Part shown: in pieces, positions 23,780 through 30,958 of the stretch | How the letters are laid out: the number at the start of each line of letters is the position of its first letter | How positions within the stretch are numbered: the stretch's first letter is position 1 | NCBI GenBank assembly: GCA_023416745.1 | Contig: JAEZHF010000097.1 | Span: 1 to 32,810 of the forward strand | From: Bacillota bacterium | GTDB lineage: Bacteria; Bacillota; Clostridia; Christensenellales; SZUA-584 | DNA length: 32,810 bases | Direction: 5' to 3' | Translations under genes and position numbers: made by a program | Notes under the pieces: generated by a model | The model's input: only the letters and a program-made list of their open reading frames with translations | The model's database searches: none | Told to the model about the DNA's origin: nothing

Positions 23780-25057
23780 TTATGTCTCTCTTTTGATTCG
23801 GGCGCCCAGCCTTGTCAGTTTGTCTTCTAAATTTTCATAGCCACGATCCAGATGCTGAATGTCCTTCAGCACCGTTTCGCCTTCCGCAAGCAACCCGGCG
23901 ATACACAGCGCTGCACCCGCCCGCAGATCGGTGACGGTGACCTCCGTGCCTGAGAGGCGCCCGCTGCCGCTGATCACGGCGGTGTTACCGGCCACCGTGA
24001 TATCAGCGCCCATCTTCATGAGTTCGGGCACGTGCAAAAAGCGGTTTTCAAAAACCGTTTCATTGATGGTACTGACTCCGCTGGCCAGACAACAGGCTGC
24101 CATAAAGGGTGCCTGCATGTCGGTCGGGAAGCCGGGGAACGGAGAGGACACGATGGTCATCGGCTTCGCGCCGTGGCCGCGGACACGGACGCCTTCAGGG
24201 TACGGGAATATCTCCGCGCCTGCTTCCGCCAGCTTAAGACTCACGGGTCGAAGATGGGTGTTTTGTGCGCCGTCCAAACGGACGTCACCACCAGTGACGG
24301 CAGCCGCCACCATCAAAGTTCCCGCTTCGATACGGTCGGATATAGGTGTATAATCCGCCCCGTGCAGCTCGGTAACGCCTTCTATTACGATACGGCTGTC
24401 GGACGAGATGTTCACTTTCGCACCCATCGCGTTGAGGAAGCCTGCGAGATCCTCGACTTCGGGCTCTGTGGCGGCACCCACGATGGTCGTTACGCCATCT
24501 GCGGTGCAGGCGGCCATCATGATGTTTTCTGTTGCACCCACCGAAGGGTAATCGAGGCAGACGGTAGTGCCGCGAAGCGCTTTTCCCCAGGTATGCACAT
24601 GGCCCGAGGCGGTGATGCTGCGTGCCCCCAGTGTCCGAAAGCCGGCCAGATGCAGGTCGATGGGCCGTTGACCGATGCGGCAGCCGCCCGGCATTGGTAT
24701 TGTGACGCAGCCTTCACGTGCGAGCAATGGCCCCATGAACAAAAATGAAGCGCGCAGGCGACTGACCATGTTCTCGTTGGGGGACGTGGTCTTAATGGCC
24801 TTTGCTGTGATGACAGCATCGCCGTTTTCTACATTGACCTTCGCACCGAAGGTGCGCAGCAGCGACAGCATGTTTTTGACGTCGCTGATGACGGGGACGT
24901 GCCGGATGGTGACCGTATCACGTGTAAGCAGGCAGGCTGCCAGTATGGGCAGCACGGCGTTTTTGGACGTGCTGACACGGCATGTTCCGAAAAGCGGGCT
25001 GCCGCCTGTGATTATAAGATGCCTGCCCTTTTTGTATGTTGCGGTTGTGTCTGTCAA
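23780..25057 (-). CDS. murA: UDP-N-acetylglucosamine 1-carboxyvinyltransferase
   Basis: A 425-residue MurA, the first committed step of peptidoglycan synthesis (enolpyruvyl transfer from PEP). K32-N33 corresponds to the conserved lysine-asparagine pair. The catalytic cysteine that fosfomycin alkylates is C126 in PMPGGCRIGQRPIDLH. FPTDMQAPF holds the conserved aspartate. The start is TTG 25057 with GAGGTG 8 nt upstream. Standing before spoIID and spoIIQ it matches the murAA-spoIID-spoIIQ order of Bacillus. Confidence 0.94.
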   Translation of the reverse strand: MTDTTATYKKGRHLIITGGSPLFGTCRVSTSKNAVLPILAACLLTRDTVTIRHVPVISDVKNMLSLLRTFGAKVNVENGDAVITAKAIKTTSPNENMVSRLRASFLFMGPLLAREGCVTIPMPGGCRIGQRPIDLHLAGFRTLGARSITASGHVHTWGKALRGTTVCLDYPSVGATENIMMAACTADGVTTIVGAATEPEVEDLAGFLNAMGAKVNISSDSRIVIEGVTELHGADYTPISDRIEAGTLMVAAAVTGGDVRLDGAQNTHLRPVSLKLAEAGAEIFPYPEGVRVRGHGAKPMTIVSSPFPGFPTDMQAPFMAACCLASGVSTINETVFENRFLHVPELMKMGADITVAGNTAVISGSGRLSGTEVTVTDLRAGAALCIAGLLAEGETVLKDIQHLDRGYENLEDKLTRLGARIKRET

Positions 25058-25087
25058 ATCTTTTTCACCTCATCATCGGATCCTGAC

Positions 25088-25117
25088 ATTATTCTGTCCG
25101 CCGGGAACGAAAATCAA
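25088..25117 (-). promoter_or_regulatory. Candidate promoter of murA
   Basis: On the minus strand TTGATT (25117-25112) is followed after 18 nt by AATAAT (25093-25088, five of six matches to TATAAT). The expected leader is about 25 nt. Confidence 0.45.
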
Positions 25118-25200
25118 GCGATGAAAAAATTACATATCCAAGCGCGACGCACAACAGAGCCGCATATTAAAAACGACATCAAACAACATGGCGCAGACAG

Positions 25201-25228
25201 TTGAATTGGTTCGCGCATGTATTATAAT
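25201..25228 (+). promoter_or_regulatory. Promoter of the YgjP-like gene
   Basis: TTGAAT (25201-25206), a 16-nt spacer and a perfect TATAAT (25223-25228). The expected transcript start, near 25235, coincides with the ATG of the next gene. Confidence 0.6.
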
Positions 25229-25234
25229 AAACAC

Positions 25235-25936
25235 ATGGAGAATAGCGTCAATACTGCGGGTGGTGTGCTGGCCTATAAGCTGGTACGCCGTAAAATGAAG
25301 CATATACGCATACGCGTTACCGGCGAGCGGCGTGTGGTAGTTTCTGCACCCCACCGCTGTGCGGAACGCGTGATCCGCGCGTTTGTACAGGACAACGAGT
25401 CGTTTATCCGCAGGCAGCTCAGAGATATGGAAATCCGGCGGATGCGGCACTATCCGGAATCGTACAGCGACGGCGACGCGTTCAGTCTGCTGGGGCAGAC
25501 AGCGTGTCTGCGAATTCTGCCCGCCGCACGAGCGTCAGCCGTTTTTGACAGCGGTGTGCTGACACTGCATGTGCCGCCCGGCGGCTGCATTAAAACGCAG
25601 TTTATCCGTTGGATTAGCCGCCAGGCGCGCGCTGTGTTCGCGCAGCGGCTTGCGGTTGTTGGCTCGCGCTTCCCGGATTATGACGGGCTGACGCTCAGCG
25701 CAAAGCGTATGCTCACCCGATGGGGCAGTATTAATCCGGCGCGGCAGCGTCTGTCACTCTCGGTGCATCTGATGCGGTGTGAGACGGAGTTGATCGACTA
25801 TGTGATCGCGCATGAACTGTGCCACTTGAGCTGCCACAGCCATTCCTCCGCGTTTTACTGCGCGCTGGCGGCGCATTACCCTGACAGGCGGGCGATGGAC
25901 AAACAGCTGGAGGCTTATGGTCTTGTGGACTACTGA
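25235..25936 (+). CDS. YgjP-like zinc metallopeptidase domain protein
   Basis: A 233-residue protein of the YgjP (DUF45, M48-related) family. The zinc motif HELCH is at 193-197, and HS-SAFY with H203 as probable third ligand follows, matching the family's HELxHL...NHSxxFW layout. RWGSINPARQRLSLSVHL upstream is also typical. Cellular substrates are unknown. The ATG at 25235 is chosen because the promoter leaves no room for the upstream ATG at 25217. No Shine-Dalgarno precedes either, so the mRNA may be leaderless. Confidence 0.82.
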   Translation: MENSVNTAGGVLAYKLVRRKMKHIRIRVTGERRVVVSAPHRCAERVIRAFVQDNESFIRRQLRDMEIRRMRHYPESYSDGDAFSLLGQTACLRILPAARASAVFDSGVLTLHVPPGGCIKTQFIRWISRQARAVFAQRLAVVGSRFPDYDGLTLSAKRMLTRWGSINPARQRLSLSVHLMRCETELIDYVIAHELCHLSCHSHSSAFYCALAAHYPDRRAMDKQLEAYGLVDY

Positions 25937-25952
25937 CGTCTGGGACATACAG

Positions 25953-27080
25953 TCAGGCGTTCAGCGGTTTTTCGTATATTCTGTACGTTTTAATAGGACG
26001 CATGCCGAGCTTCACCAAAGCGTTTTTGATGCTGTAATTGTCCTCCAGTATGTAGTTGGCTTCCATGCGTATGTTCTTTGCGCGCAGATGGTTGTACAGA
26101 TTGATATACATCAGCGCGTCCAGCGCTTTACCCTGCCAGTCGGGGTGGACGGCAAGGCCGAACAGCCTGTAGTCGCGCAGGTGTTTGACTCCGGTCAGCA
26201 GGCGGAGCCACCCCAGCGGGAGCATTCGTCCGCGGATGCGCGTCAGCAGTATGTTGATATCCGGGAAGCCGAGGCAGTAGCCGACAGGCCGGCCGCTGTC
26301 TTCCACAATCCAGACGGCGTCCGGGTCCACAATGAGCCGCAGCTTGCGCAGCATGTCCTCCATTACCGGCAGTTCCAATGGCACATAACCCCAATTGTTG
26401 GCCAGTGCCGTGTTGGAAATTTCCCAGATTGCCCGCGCGTCCTGCCGGATGTTTTTTATACTGAGCCGCCGGATGCTGATGGCAGGAAACCGTTCAATAA
26501 AACGGTCCACAAAGCCATCAAAGCGCTTGGGCAGTGTATAGCCGCTTGATATATTAGCCTCATAGACAAGCAAGTCTTTTGCCTTATGATAACTGCCGTT
26601 AAAGAAAGCGTGATAGTATTCCGGGTTCCAGGGCGACATATAGACGGGCGGGGTGTCGTAACCGGTAAAAACGAACCCCCAGTTTTCGGCAACCGGATGG
26701 ATGGGCCCGCGAACCGCCGTCATACCCTTCGCTTTGAGCCAGACTTCCGCGGCTTCCACCAGCAGCCGTGCGGCCTCCGCGTTGTCGATGCATTCAAAAG
26801 CACCAAAAAAGCCCATGCTGCAGCGGTAATGCCGGTTAAAGTTGTGATCAATGTAAGCGATCGTCCGCTCCACGGCGGCCCCGCCGGTGTCAACAACCAG
26901 AAACAGCTCAAAGGCCGCATTCTTTAGAATTGGGCTCGTGGATTTGTATGCACCTATCTCGTCCATCCATATAGGCGGAACGTAGCACGGGTTCGAACCG
27001 TGCAGTATCTGCGGAAGACGGACAAAAGATCGCATCTCTTTGGTGCTTTTAACCGTAATGAGTGTGAAGGCTCGTTCCAT
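25953..27080 (-). CDS. GNAT-like acetyltransferase (YghO-like)
   Basis: A 375-residue protein whose C-terminal half looks like a GNAT acyltransferase: WIVEDSGRPVGYCLGFPDIN, then YRLFGLAVHPDWQGKALDALMYINLYNHLRAKNI and a closing GMRPIKTYRIYEKPL. The N-terminal half (FVRLPQILHGSNPCYVPPIWMDE, AVRGPIHPVAENWGFVFTGYDTPPVYM) resembles E. coli YghO-type proteins of unknown substrate. ATG 27080 follows AAAGGAAG at about 9 nt. It converges on the YgjP-like gene with only 16 nt between. Confidence 0.72.
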   Translation of the reverse strand: MERAFTLITVKSTKEMRSFVRLPQILHGSNPCYVPPIWMDEIGAYKSTSPILKNAAFELFLVVDTGGAAVERTIAYIDHNFNRHYRCSMGFFGAFECIDNAEAARLLVEAAEVWLKAKGMTAVRGPIHPVAENWGFVFTGYDTPPVYMSPWNPEYYHAFFNGSYHKAKDLLVYEANISSGYTLPKRFDGFVDRFIERFPAISIRRLSIKNIRQDARAIWEISNTALANNWGYVPLELPVMEDMLRKLRLIVDPDAVWIVEDSGRPVGYCLGFPDINILLTRIRGRMLPLGWLRLLTGVKHLRDYRLFGLAVHPDWQGKALDALMYINLYNHLRAKNIRMEANYILEDNYSIKNALVKLGMRPIKTYRIYEKPLNA

Positions 27081-27148
27081 GCTTATATGCTTCCTTTAAA
27101 GGATTTTGGATTTTTGACTGAAAGGAACACCGATTTGACTATAAATTG

Positions 27149-27177
27149 AGTATAACAGAGCCAACTAAATAAAACAA
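27149..27177 (-). promoter_or_regulatory. Promoter of the GNAT-like gene
   Basis: On the minus strand TTGTTT (27177-27172), a 17-nt spacer and TATACT (27154-27149). The leader would be about 60 nt. The 27178-27271 stretch before the divergent small gene holds an AAACCAT/ATGGTTT hairpin (27231-27252) and no convincing plus-strand promoter. Confidence 0.5.
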
Positions 27178-27287
27178 ACTCACCGCTAAAAGCTGCGCGA
27201 TTAGTCGACATGCCGTCTGCACATAAAGCAAAACCATGTAATAGAATGGTTTAGGCGTGAATCATCAATATTATGGAGGTGATGCGG

Positions 27288-27491
27288 TTGGACAGCATTG
27301 AATGCGAGCTGAGAGAGAACATTGACGATATCGTCACGATATACTTATCGTGCACATGCCTGACGGGTGTATTGGTGGGCGTATCAGACGATGCCTGCAA
27401 GATCATATGCAGGTGTACCGGACAGGCAAGGGGGCGCGGGCGGATAACAGTTTGCCGTCTGGAGGACATACAAGCGGTAACGTTTTGCTAG
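27288..27491 (+). CDS. Small cysteine-rich protein, possibly Sm-like fold
   Basis: A 67-residue protein (MDSIECELRENIDDIV...) with six cysteines (residues 5, 20, 22, 38, 40 and 52 by eye) and a beta-rich pattern VTIYLSCTCLTGVLVGVSDDACKIICR. The strand-glycine-strand-aspartate layout recalls an Sm/LSm half but this is only a guess. The start is probably TTG 27288, 8 nt behind GGAGG (27275-27279). ATG 27282 lies too close to that site. It is an isolated gene without an assignable pathway. Confidence 0.55.
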   Translation: MDSIECELRENIDDIVTIYLSCTCLTGVLVGVSDDACKIICRCTGQARGRGRITVCRLEDIQAVTFC

Positions 27492-27510
27492 ATACATAAT
27501 GAGAAGAGAT

Positions 27511-27530
27511 ACCGCCCCTGATGGGGCGGT
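27511..27530 (+). terminator. GC-rich hairpin after the small gene
   Basis: ACCGCCCC (27511-27518) pairs perfectly with GGGGCGGT (27523-27530) around TGAT. It lies 19 nt after the stop codon but lacks a U-run, so it may be an mRNA 3'-end stabiliser rather than a true terminator. The bases from 27531 to 27640 show no supported gene. Confidence 0.45.
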
Positions 27531-27640
27531 AACAAACTCATGACAAATATTAATAAGGAATACAGTATCTCCACGGGCATTATTAAGATGCTGGAGCCGC
27601 TCCTCACTTTATCGCTCTGAAGTAACAATGCAGTCAATAT

Positions 27641-27681
27641 AAAAAAGAAAAGTCCGCAAAGCTTTCTTGCTAAGCGGACTT
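27641..27681 (-). terminator. Terminator of tRNA-Thr
   Basis: On the minus strand AAGTCCGC and GCGGACTT (plus positions 27674-27681 and 27650-27657) form the stem, with an internal AGC/GCT extension. TTTTCTTTTTT follows. It begins directly after the encoded CCA end. Confidence 0.75.
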
Positions 27682-27757
<76 letters not shown>

Positions 27758-27777
27758 AAAAAAACACTGCGTACGCT

Positions 27778-27806
27778 ATTATAAAGCATCGCCCAAGCTA
27801 TTTCAA
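27778..27806 (-). promoter_or_regulatory. Promoter of tRNA-Thr
   Basis: On the minus strand TTGAAA (27806-27801), a 17-nt spacer and perfect TATAAT (27783-27778). It starts inside the last codons of the upstream MFS gene, so that gene has no separate terminator before the tRNA. Confidence 0.75.
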
Positions 27807-28963
27807 GTATTTTTGTCTGTTTTGGATTTTTTATCAGACACCGCAAATGCAATGGCCATCACGACGCCGCAGAAGGCGGTGGCCACGAGCACAGGGGTAA
27901 AATTGATGCCCGTTACCAGTCCGCCGGCGATAAGCGGAATAACAGCACCGCCCAAGCACCCGAGCGACATCATGACGTTGGATACTGTGCCTGCATTCAT
28001 TGGGAAATTCTTGGCAGAGATGTCCATGATAATGGGCCAGGTGGGGCCGTTGAAAAAGCCTAGCAAACCGAACAGCACAAGGCGCACCACCAAATGAGGG
28101 ATGAGAATGATGCCAAGTGCACTGACACAGACGCCGATACCGCAAATGGTAAACGTTATCTTGTGCGGCAGCTTAATAACGCCCAGCAGCAGGCGGGGTG
28201 GTATCATGCCAAGCCAAAACAGGCTGAGCGCCCAGGGGCTGAACTTCGGCACACCCAATGTGAGCTCCATATAGCTGTCCGTAAAGAAGGCGACCACTTC
28301 CTCGATGCCGACACACATAAATATGGCGACTGCGAGGAGCAGAAATGTCTTTTGGCATAGATAGCTCCGTATAGAAGCGATACCCGCTTTCGCAGCGCCG
28401 CGGATATCATTCTCATGACGGGTGAAAAGCAGAAGAATATACGCGGCGACAAGCGCTGTGCCTACGATGCCAAACGCGTGGCGATACGTATAACCGGCGC
28501 CAAACATCACTTCACACCACAAGGGGGCGAGCACTGCGCCGATACTGAAGAACGCCTGAGACATGCCCAGATGAAAAGCGGACTTTCTCTTGAACTCGAC
28601 GCTCAGAGTGGCGGTGAGCGTGGCTTCGGAGACGCTGTAGCCCGCTCCGCACAGCAGTATACCCGCGATAAAAAAGCCAAGACTGTCGGTGAGGCAGATG
28701 AACAGCACGCCCAATATCATCAGCGGCAGAGATATGGAGACTACATTCTTTTTTCCAATCTTTTCAGAAAGCGTGCCCAAAAACAGGGGCGGCAGGCAAA
28801 GGCCAACATATTGTATCGCCACGAGAACACCCATCATCACAGTATCCAGTTTGAAGTGTTGTGTGATCTGAAGCAGAGAAATCTGATAAGTACCGAGGTA
28901 AACACCGCACAGCGCGATGGCCAGATCGGCTGCAGGGATGATCAGCTTGTTGCGTATGTTCAT
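27803..28963 (-). CDS. MFS transporter
   Basis: A 386-residue major facilitator protein with about twelve membrane segments. The loop 2-3 motif appears as GTLSEKIGKKNVV (about residues 63-75), and the second half has an equivalent GVIKLPHKITF loop. The substrate cannot be told from sequence. It lies 27 nt behind the fumarase beta gene and has AAGGAT before its ATG, so it is likely co-transcribed. Carriage of a C4-dicarboxylate or a related acid is an inference from context only. Confidence 0.82.
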   Translation of the reverse strand: MNIRNKLIIPAADLAIALCGVYLGTYQISLLQITQHFKLDTVMMGVLVAIQYVGLCLPPLFLGTLSEKIGKKNVVSISLPLMILGVLFICLTDSLGFFIAGILLCGAGYSVSEATLTATLSVEFKRKSAFHLGMSQAFFSIGAVLAPLWCEVMFGAGYTYRHAFGIVGTALVAAYILLLFTRHENDIRGAAKAGIASIRSYLCQKTFLLLAVAIFMCVGIEEVVAFFTDSYMELTLGVPKFSPWALSLFWLGMIPPRLLLGVIKLPHKITFTICGIGVCVSALGIILIPHLVVRLVLFGLLGFFNGPTWPIIMDISAKNFPMNAGTVSNVMMSLGCLGGAVIPLIAGGLVTGINFTPVLVATAFCGVVMAIAFAVSDKKSKTDKNT

Positions 28964-28990
28964 GTGCTTATCCTTATCTCATAAGATGTT

Positions 28991-29521
28991 TTAGCGGCGG
29001 TTATCGTATACGCTGTTGCTGCGACGGTCAATCGCAACGATGAGCGGCACACGATTGAATTCAAGCCGCCGGATGGCCTCCGCACCGAGGTCTGCGAAAG
29101 CGATGTCGGCGGCGGCGGTGATGCGCGACGCTATCAGCGCGCCTGCTCCTCCCACCGCGGCAAAATAGACCGCGCCGTTTCGCACGATGGCGCTGCGGAC
29201 GTCCAGCGACACCGGGCCTTTGCCGATCACGAACTTAACGCCGAGATCGTAAAGCAGAGGTGCGTAGGCGTTCATACGGGATGATGTGGTAGGCCCGCAT
29301 GAGTTGATCACACGGCCCGGCATATCGGGGCATGGACCCGCGTAATAGATGCCGGCGCCGGACAGTACGAAGGGCAGCGGTTCACCGGCCTTGATCATGT
29401 TGTACAGGCGGGCGTGGGCAGCGTCCCTTGCGGTGTAGGCCGCACCCGAGAGCAGCACGCTCTGACCGGCCTGAAGCGCGTCTATGGAAACCTGTGTCAA
29501 GGGGACTTGCAGTTCTGTCAT
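28991..29521 (-). CDS. Class I fumarate hydratase, beta subunit
   Basis: A 176-residue C-terminal-type Fe-S hydro-lyase subunit. Typical stretches are LQAGQSVLLSGAAYTARDAAHARL, GAGIYYAGPCP and GRVINSCGPTTSSRMN, followed by GVKFVIGKGPVS. With the alpha subunit it interconverts fumarate and malate; tartrate dehydratase is a close alternative. The frame runs upstream to 29569, but ATG 29521 is chosen because GGAGG lies 5 nt upstream. The gap to the alpha subunit is 11 nt. Confidence 0.88.
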   Translation of the reverse strand: MTELQVPLTQVSIDALQAGQSVLLSGAAYTARDAAHARLYNMIKAGEPLPFVLSGAGIYYAGPCPDMPGRVINSCGPTTSSRMNAYAPLLYDLGVKFVIGKGPVSLDVRSAIVRNGAVYFAAVGGAGALIASRITAAADIAFADLGAEAIRRLEFNRVPLIVAIDRRSNSVYDNRR

Positions 29522-29532
29522 AGCCGCCTCCA

Positions 29533-30369
29533 TTACAGCGTGGTGTGCGCATGGCGCGCCGCGTGGCACTGGAAATTGACGGCCACCGGCAGTCCCGCGA
29601 GGTGTGTGGGGTATTTGTCGATATGAACAGCCAGGCAGTAGTTATATCCGCCGAAACCCAATGCGCCGATGCCCAGCGCGTTGATTTCTTCTTTGAGCTC
29701 GCTTTCCATCCGGGCAAGCGTGCTGTCTTCGCTAATGCTGCCAATGGGGCGAAGCAGCTGTTTCTTGGCCATCAGTGCGCACAGCTCGAATGTGCCGCCT
29801 ATGCCGACGCCCAGCACGACGGGCGGACAAGGACTGCCACCGGCGTTTTTGACGCTGTCCAGTATAAACGCGCGTATGCCTTCCATGCCGTCAGACGGCT
29901 TGAGCATCGCGATGCGGCTCATGTTTTCGCTGCCAAAGCCCTTGGGAGCGACGGCGATATGGAACTGATCTCCCGGAACGATGTTGTAATGGATCACAGC
30001 GGGTGTGTTATCACTGGTGTTCTTTCGGCTGAGCGGGTCAAGAACTGATTTACGGAAGAATCCCAGCTCGTACGCCTCGCGCACCCCTTCGTTTATCGCG
30101 TCTGGCAGTGACCCTTCAACATAAACTTCCTGACCAAGATCGACGAACACAATCGCCATACCGGTGTCCTGACAGTAGGGCATGTCCGTTTGCTGCGCAA
30201 TCTGTGCATTTTCCACGAGCTGACGCAGTGCTTCTTTGGCGGGGGGACAGTCTTCGTTGCTATAAGCGGCTTCAATGGCGTCCAGCGCATCCTGACCGGG
30301 CATTTTGCAGGCAGATAAAAAAAGACGGCTGACAGCCTGTTTGACGGCGTCGCTTGGGATAGTACGCAT
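29533..30369 (-). CDS. Class I fumarate hydratase, alpha subunit
   Basis: A 278-residue N-terminal-type Fe-S hydro-lyase subunit. Three cysteines fit the [4Fe-4S] ligands: C66 in MPYCQDTG, C181 in GGSPCPPVVLGVGIGG and C268 in FQCHAARHAH. It works with the beta subunit in the TCA or reductive branch, cytoplasmic. ATG 30369 follows GGAAGGGAG; an upstream in-frame ATG at 30420 would precede the predicted transcript start and is rejected. L-tartrate dehydratase alpha is the alternative. Confidence 0.88.
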   Translation of the reverse strand: MRTIPSDAVKQAVSRLFLSACKMPGQDALDAIEAAYSNEDCPPAKEALRQLVENAQIAQQTDMPYCQDTGMAIVFVDLGQEVYVEGSLPDAINEGVREAYELGFFRKSVLDPLSRKNTSDNTPAVIHYNIVPGDQFHIAVAPKGFGSENMSRIAMLKPSDGMEGIRAFILDSVKNAGGSPCPPVVLGVGIGGTFELCALMAKKQLLRPIGSISEDSTLARMESELKEEINALGIGALGFGGYNYCLAVHIDKYPTHLAGLPVAVNFQCHAARHAHTTL

Positions 30370-30399
30370 AGGCACTCCCTTCCGAAAAAGTTCGATATA

Positions 30400-30428
30400 A
30401 TTATAAGGCATGTGCCGCACTTTGTAAA
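30400..30428 (-). promoter_or_regulatory. Promoter of the fumarase-MFS operon
   Basis: On the minus strand TTTACA (30428-30423), a 17-nt spacer and perfect TATAAT (30405-30400). The expected start lies about 25 nt before the alpha-subunit ATG. Confidence 0.7.
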
Positions 30429-30475
30429 CGCGAACGACGGCTTTGAGAAGCTTCGCATTTCCCCATGTTTAGGTG

Positions 30476-30503
30476 TTGACATTTTGTTGTTTCATGTTAG
30501 AAT
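30476..30503 (+). promoter_or_regulatory. Promoter of the tRNA-Leu locus
   Basis: A perfect TTGACA (30476-30481) is followed after 16 nt by TAGAAT (30498-30503). A TATAAT at 30504-30509 is also close but would need a 22-nt spacer. The transcript would enter the truncated tRNA copy first, at 30527, and only then the intact tRNA gene. Confidence 0.6.
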
Positions 30504-30524
30504 TATAATCTGTGACAATTAAAC

Positions 30525-30564
30525 ATGCGAGGGTGGCGGAACCGGCAGACGCGCACGTTTGAGG
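30525..30564 (+). repeat. Truncated tRNA-Leu 5' half (40-bp direct repeat)
   Basis: These 40 bases are identical to 30688-30727, the 2 nt before the intact tRNA-Leu plus its first 38 bases. The copy holds the acceptor 5' strand, the D-arm and the anticodon arm up to GAG plus one base, then diverges completely. No T-arm or acceptor 3' strand follows, so it cannot make a tRNA. It looks like the footprint of an insertion or partial duplication breaking at the anticodon loop. Confidence 0.85.
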
Positions 30565-30687
30565 TGATGTCACTTAAGTGCCAGTTTGATATAAATTGTT
30601 GCATGAAGGCAAAAGTGCCCATGAATACAAGGGTCTGAGGATCAGGCAGTCACATCCTCAAGTGACTGGTGTATGAAATGAAATAAT
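30565..30687 (+). other. Structured 123-nt spacer between tRNA-Leu fragment and intact gene
   Basis: There is no coding potential. Competing RNA pairings exist: TTGAGG..ATGT (30559-30570) with ACATCCTCAA (30652-30661); TGAGGAT (30636-30642) with ATCCTCA (30654-30660); and GTCACTT (30569-30575) with AAGTGAC (30660-30666). A separate hairpin CATG-GGCA/TGCC-CATG lies at 30602-30623. A weak promoter GTCACA (30649-30654), 17 nt, TATGAA (30672-30677) could start just before the intact tRNA. No known RNA family was recognised. Confidence 0.45.
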
Positions 30688-30689
30688 AT

Positions 30690-30774
30690 GCGAGGGTGGC
30701 GGAACCGGCAGACGCGCACGTTTGAGGGGCGTGTGGTATTTACCGTAGGGGTTCAAGTCCCCTTCCTCGCACCA
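30690..30774 (+). tRNA. tRNA-Leu (anticodon GAG)
   Basis: An 85-nt class II tRNA with CCA encoded. The acceptor GCGAGGG pairs with TCCTCGC except for a G-T. The anticodon stem CACGT/GCGTG encloses TTGAGGG, so the anticodon is GAG (codons CTC and CTT). The long variable arm has GGT/ACC and the T-arm is AGGGG-TTCAAGT-CCCCT. It lies immediately before an integrase gene, a common integration setting. Confidence 0.95.
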
Positions 30775-30777
30775 AAC

Positions 30778-30815
30778 GGAAGTAGTTAGAACATCTAGCT
30801 ACTTCCTTTATTTTT
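30778..30815 (+). terminator. Terminator of tRNA-Leu
   Basis: GGAAGTAGTTAG (30778-30789) pairs with CTAGCTACTTCC (30795-30806), 12 bp with one G-T, loop AACAT. TTTATTTTT follows. It begins 4 nt after the encoded CCA end. Confidence 0.85.
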
Positions 30816-30897
30816 AGTTAAAACGCCTTTGCAAAGCCGTTTTAGTCGCTTTTTCTCTCTCAATCATGAGAGAATTCAATCAGCCATAAATCAATCA

Positions 30898-30958
30898 TGG
30901 CATAAAAATTGAATTATTTATGCCACATTATATGCCACGTTTATTGATTGTGGCATAT
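30898..30958 (+). repeat. Clustered inverted TGGCAT boxes before the integrase
   Basis: TGGCATAAA (30898-30906) faces TTTATGCCA (30917-30925), and ATATGCCAC (30930-30938) faces GTGGCATAT (30950-30958): four copies of one core in two perfect inverted pairs. A further GCCATAAA lies at 30883-30890, and TCAATCA repeats occur at about 30860, 30877 and 30891. Such clusters fit integrase arm sites, excisionase sites or a repressor operator. The last box overlaps the predicted int promoter. Confidence 0.55.

Noticed and set aside
27540..27620. 26-codon frame starting ATG ACA AAT
   Set aside because: No clear ribosome site, no recognised family and very short. It may be a gene remnant but cannot be supported.
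30525..30564. T-box-like motif (AGGGTGG...ACCG) in the tRNA-Leu fragment
   Set aside because: The same bases are present in the intact tRNA-Leu, where they are the acceptor and D-arm. No specifier loop, antiterminator or downstream amino-acid gene exists.
30565..30727. Group I intron in the tRNA-Leu anticodon loop
   Set aside because: The insertion point is right, but 163 nt is too short. No P3/P7-type core was seen, and an intron would not repeat the 5' half of the exon.
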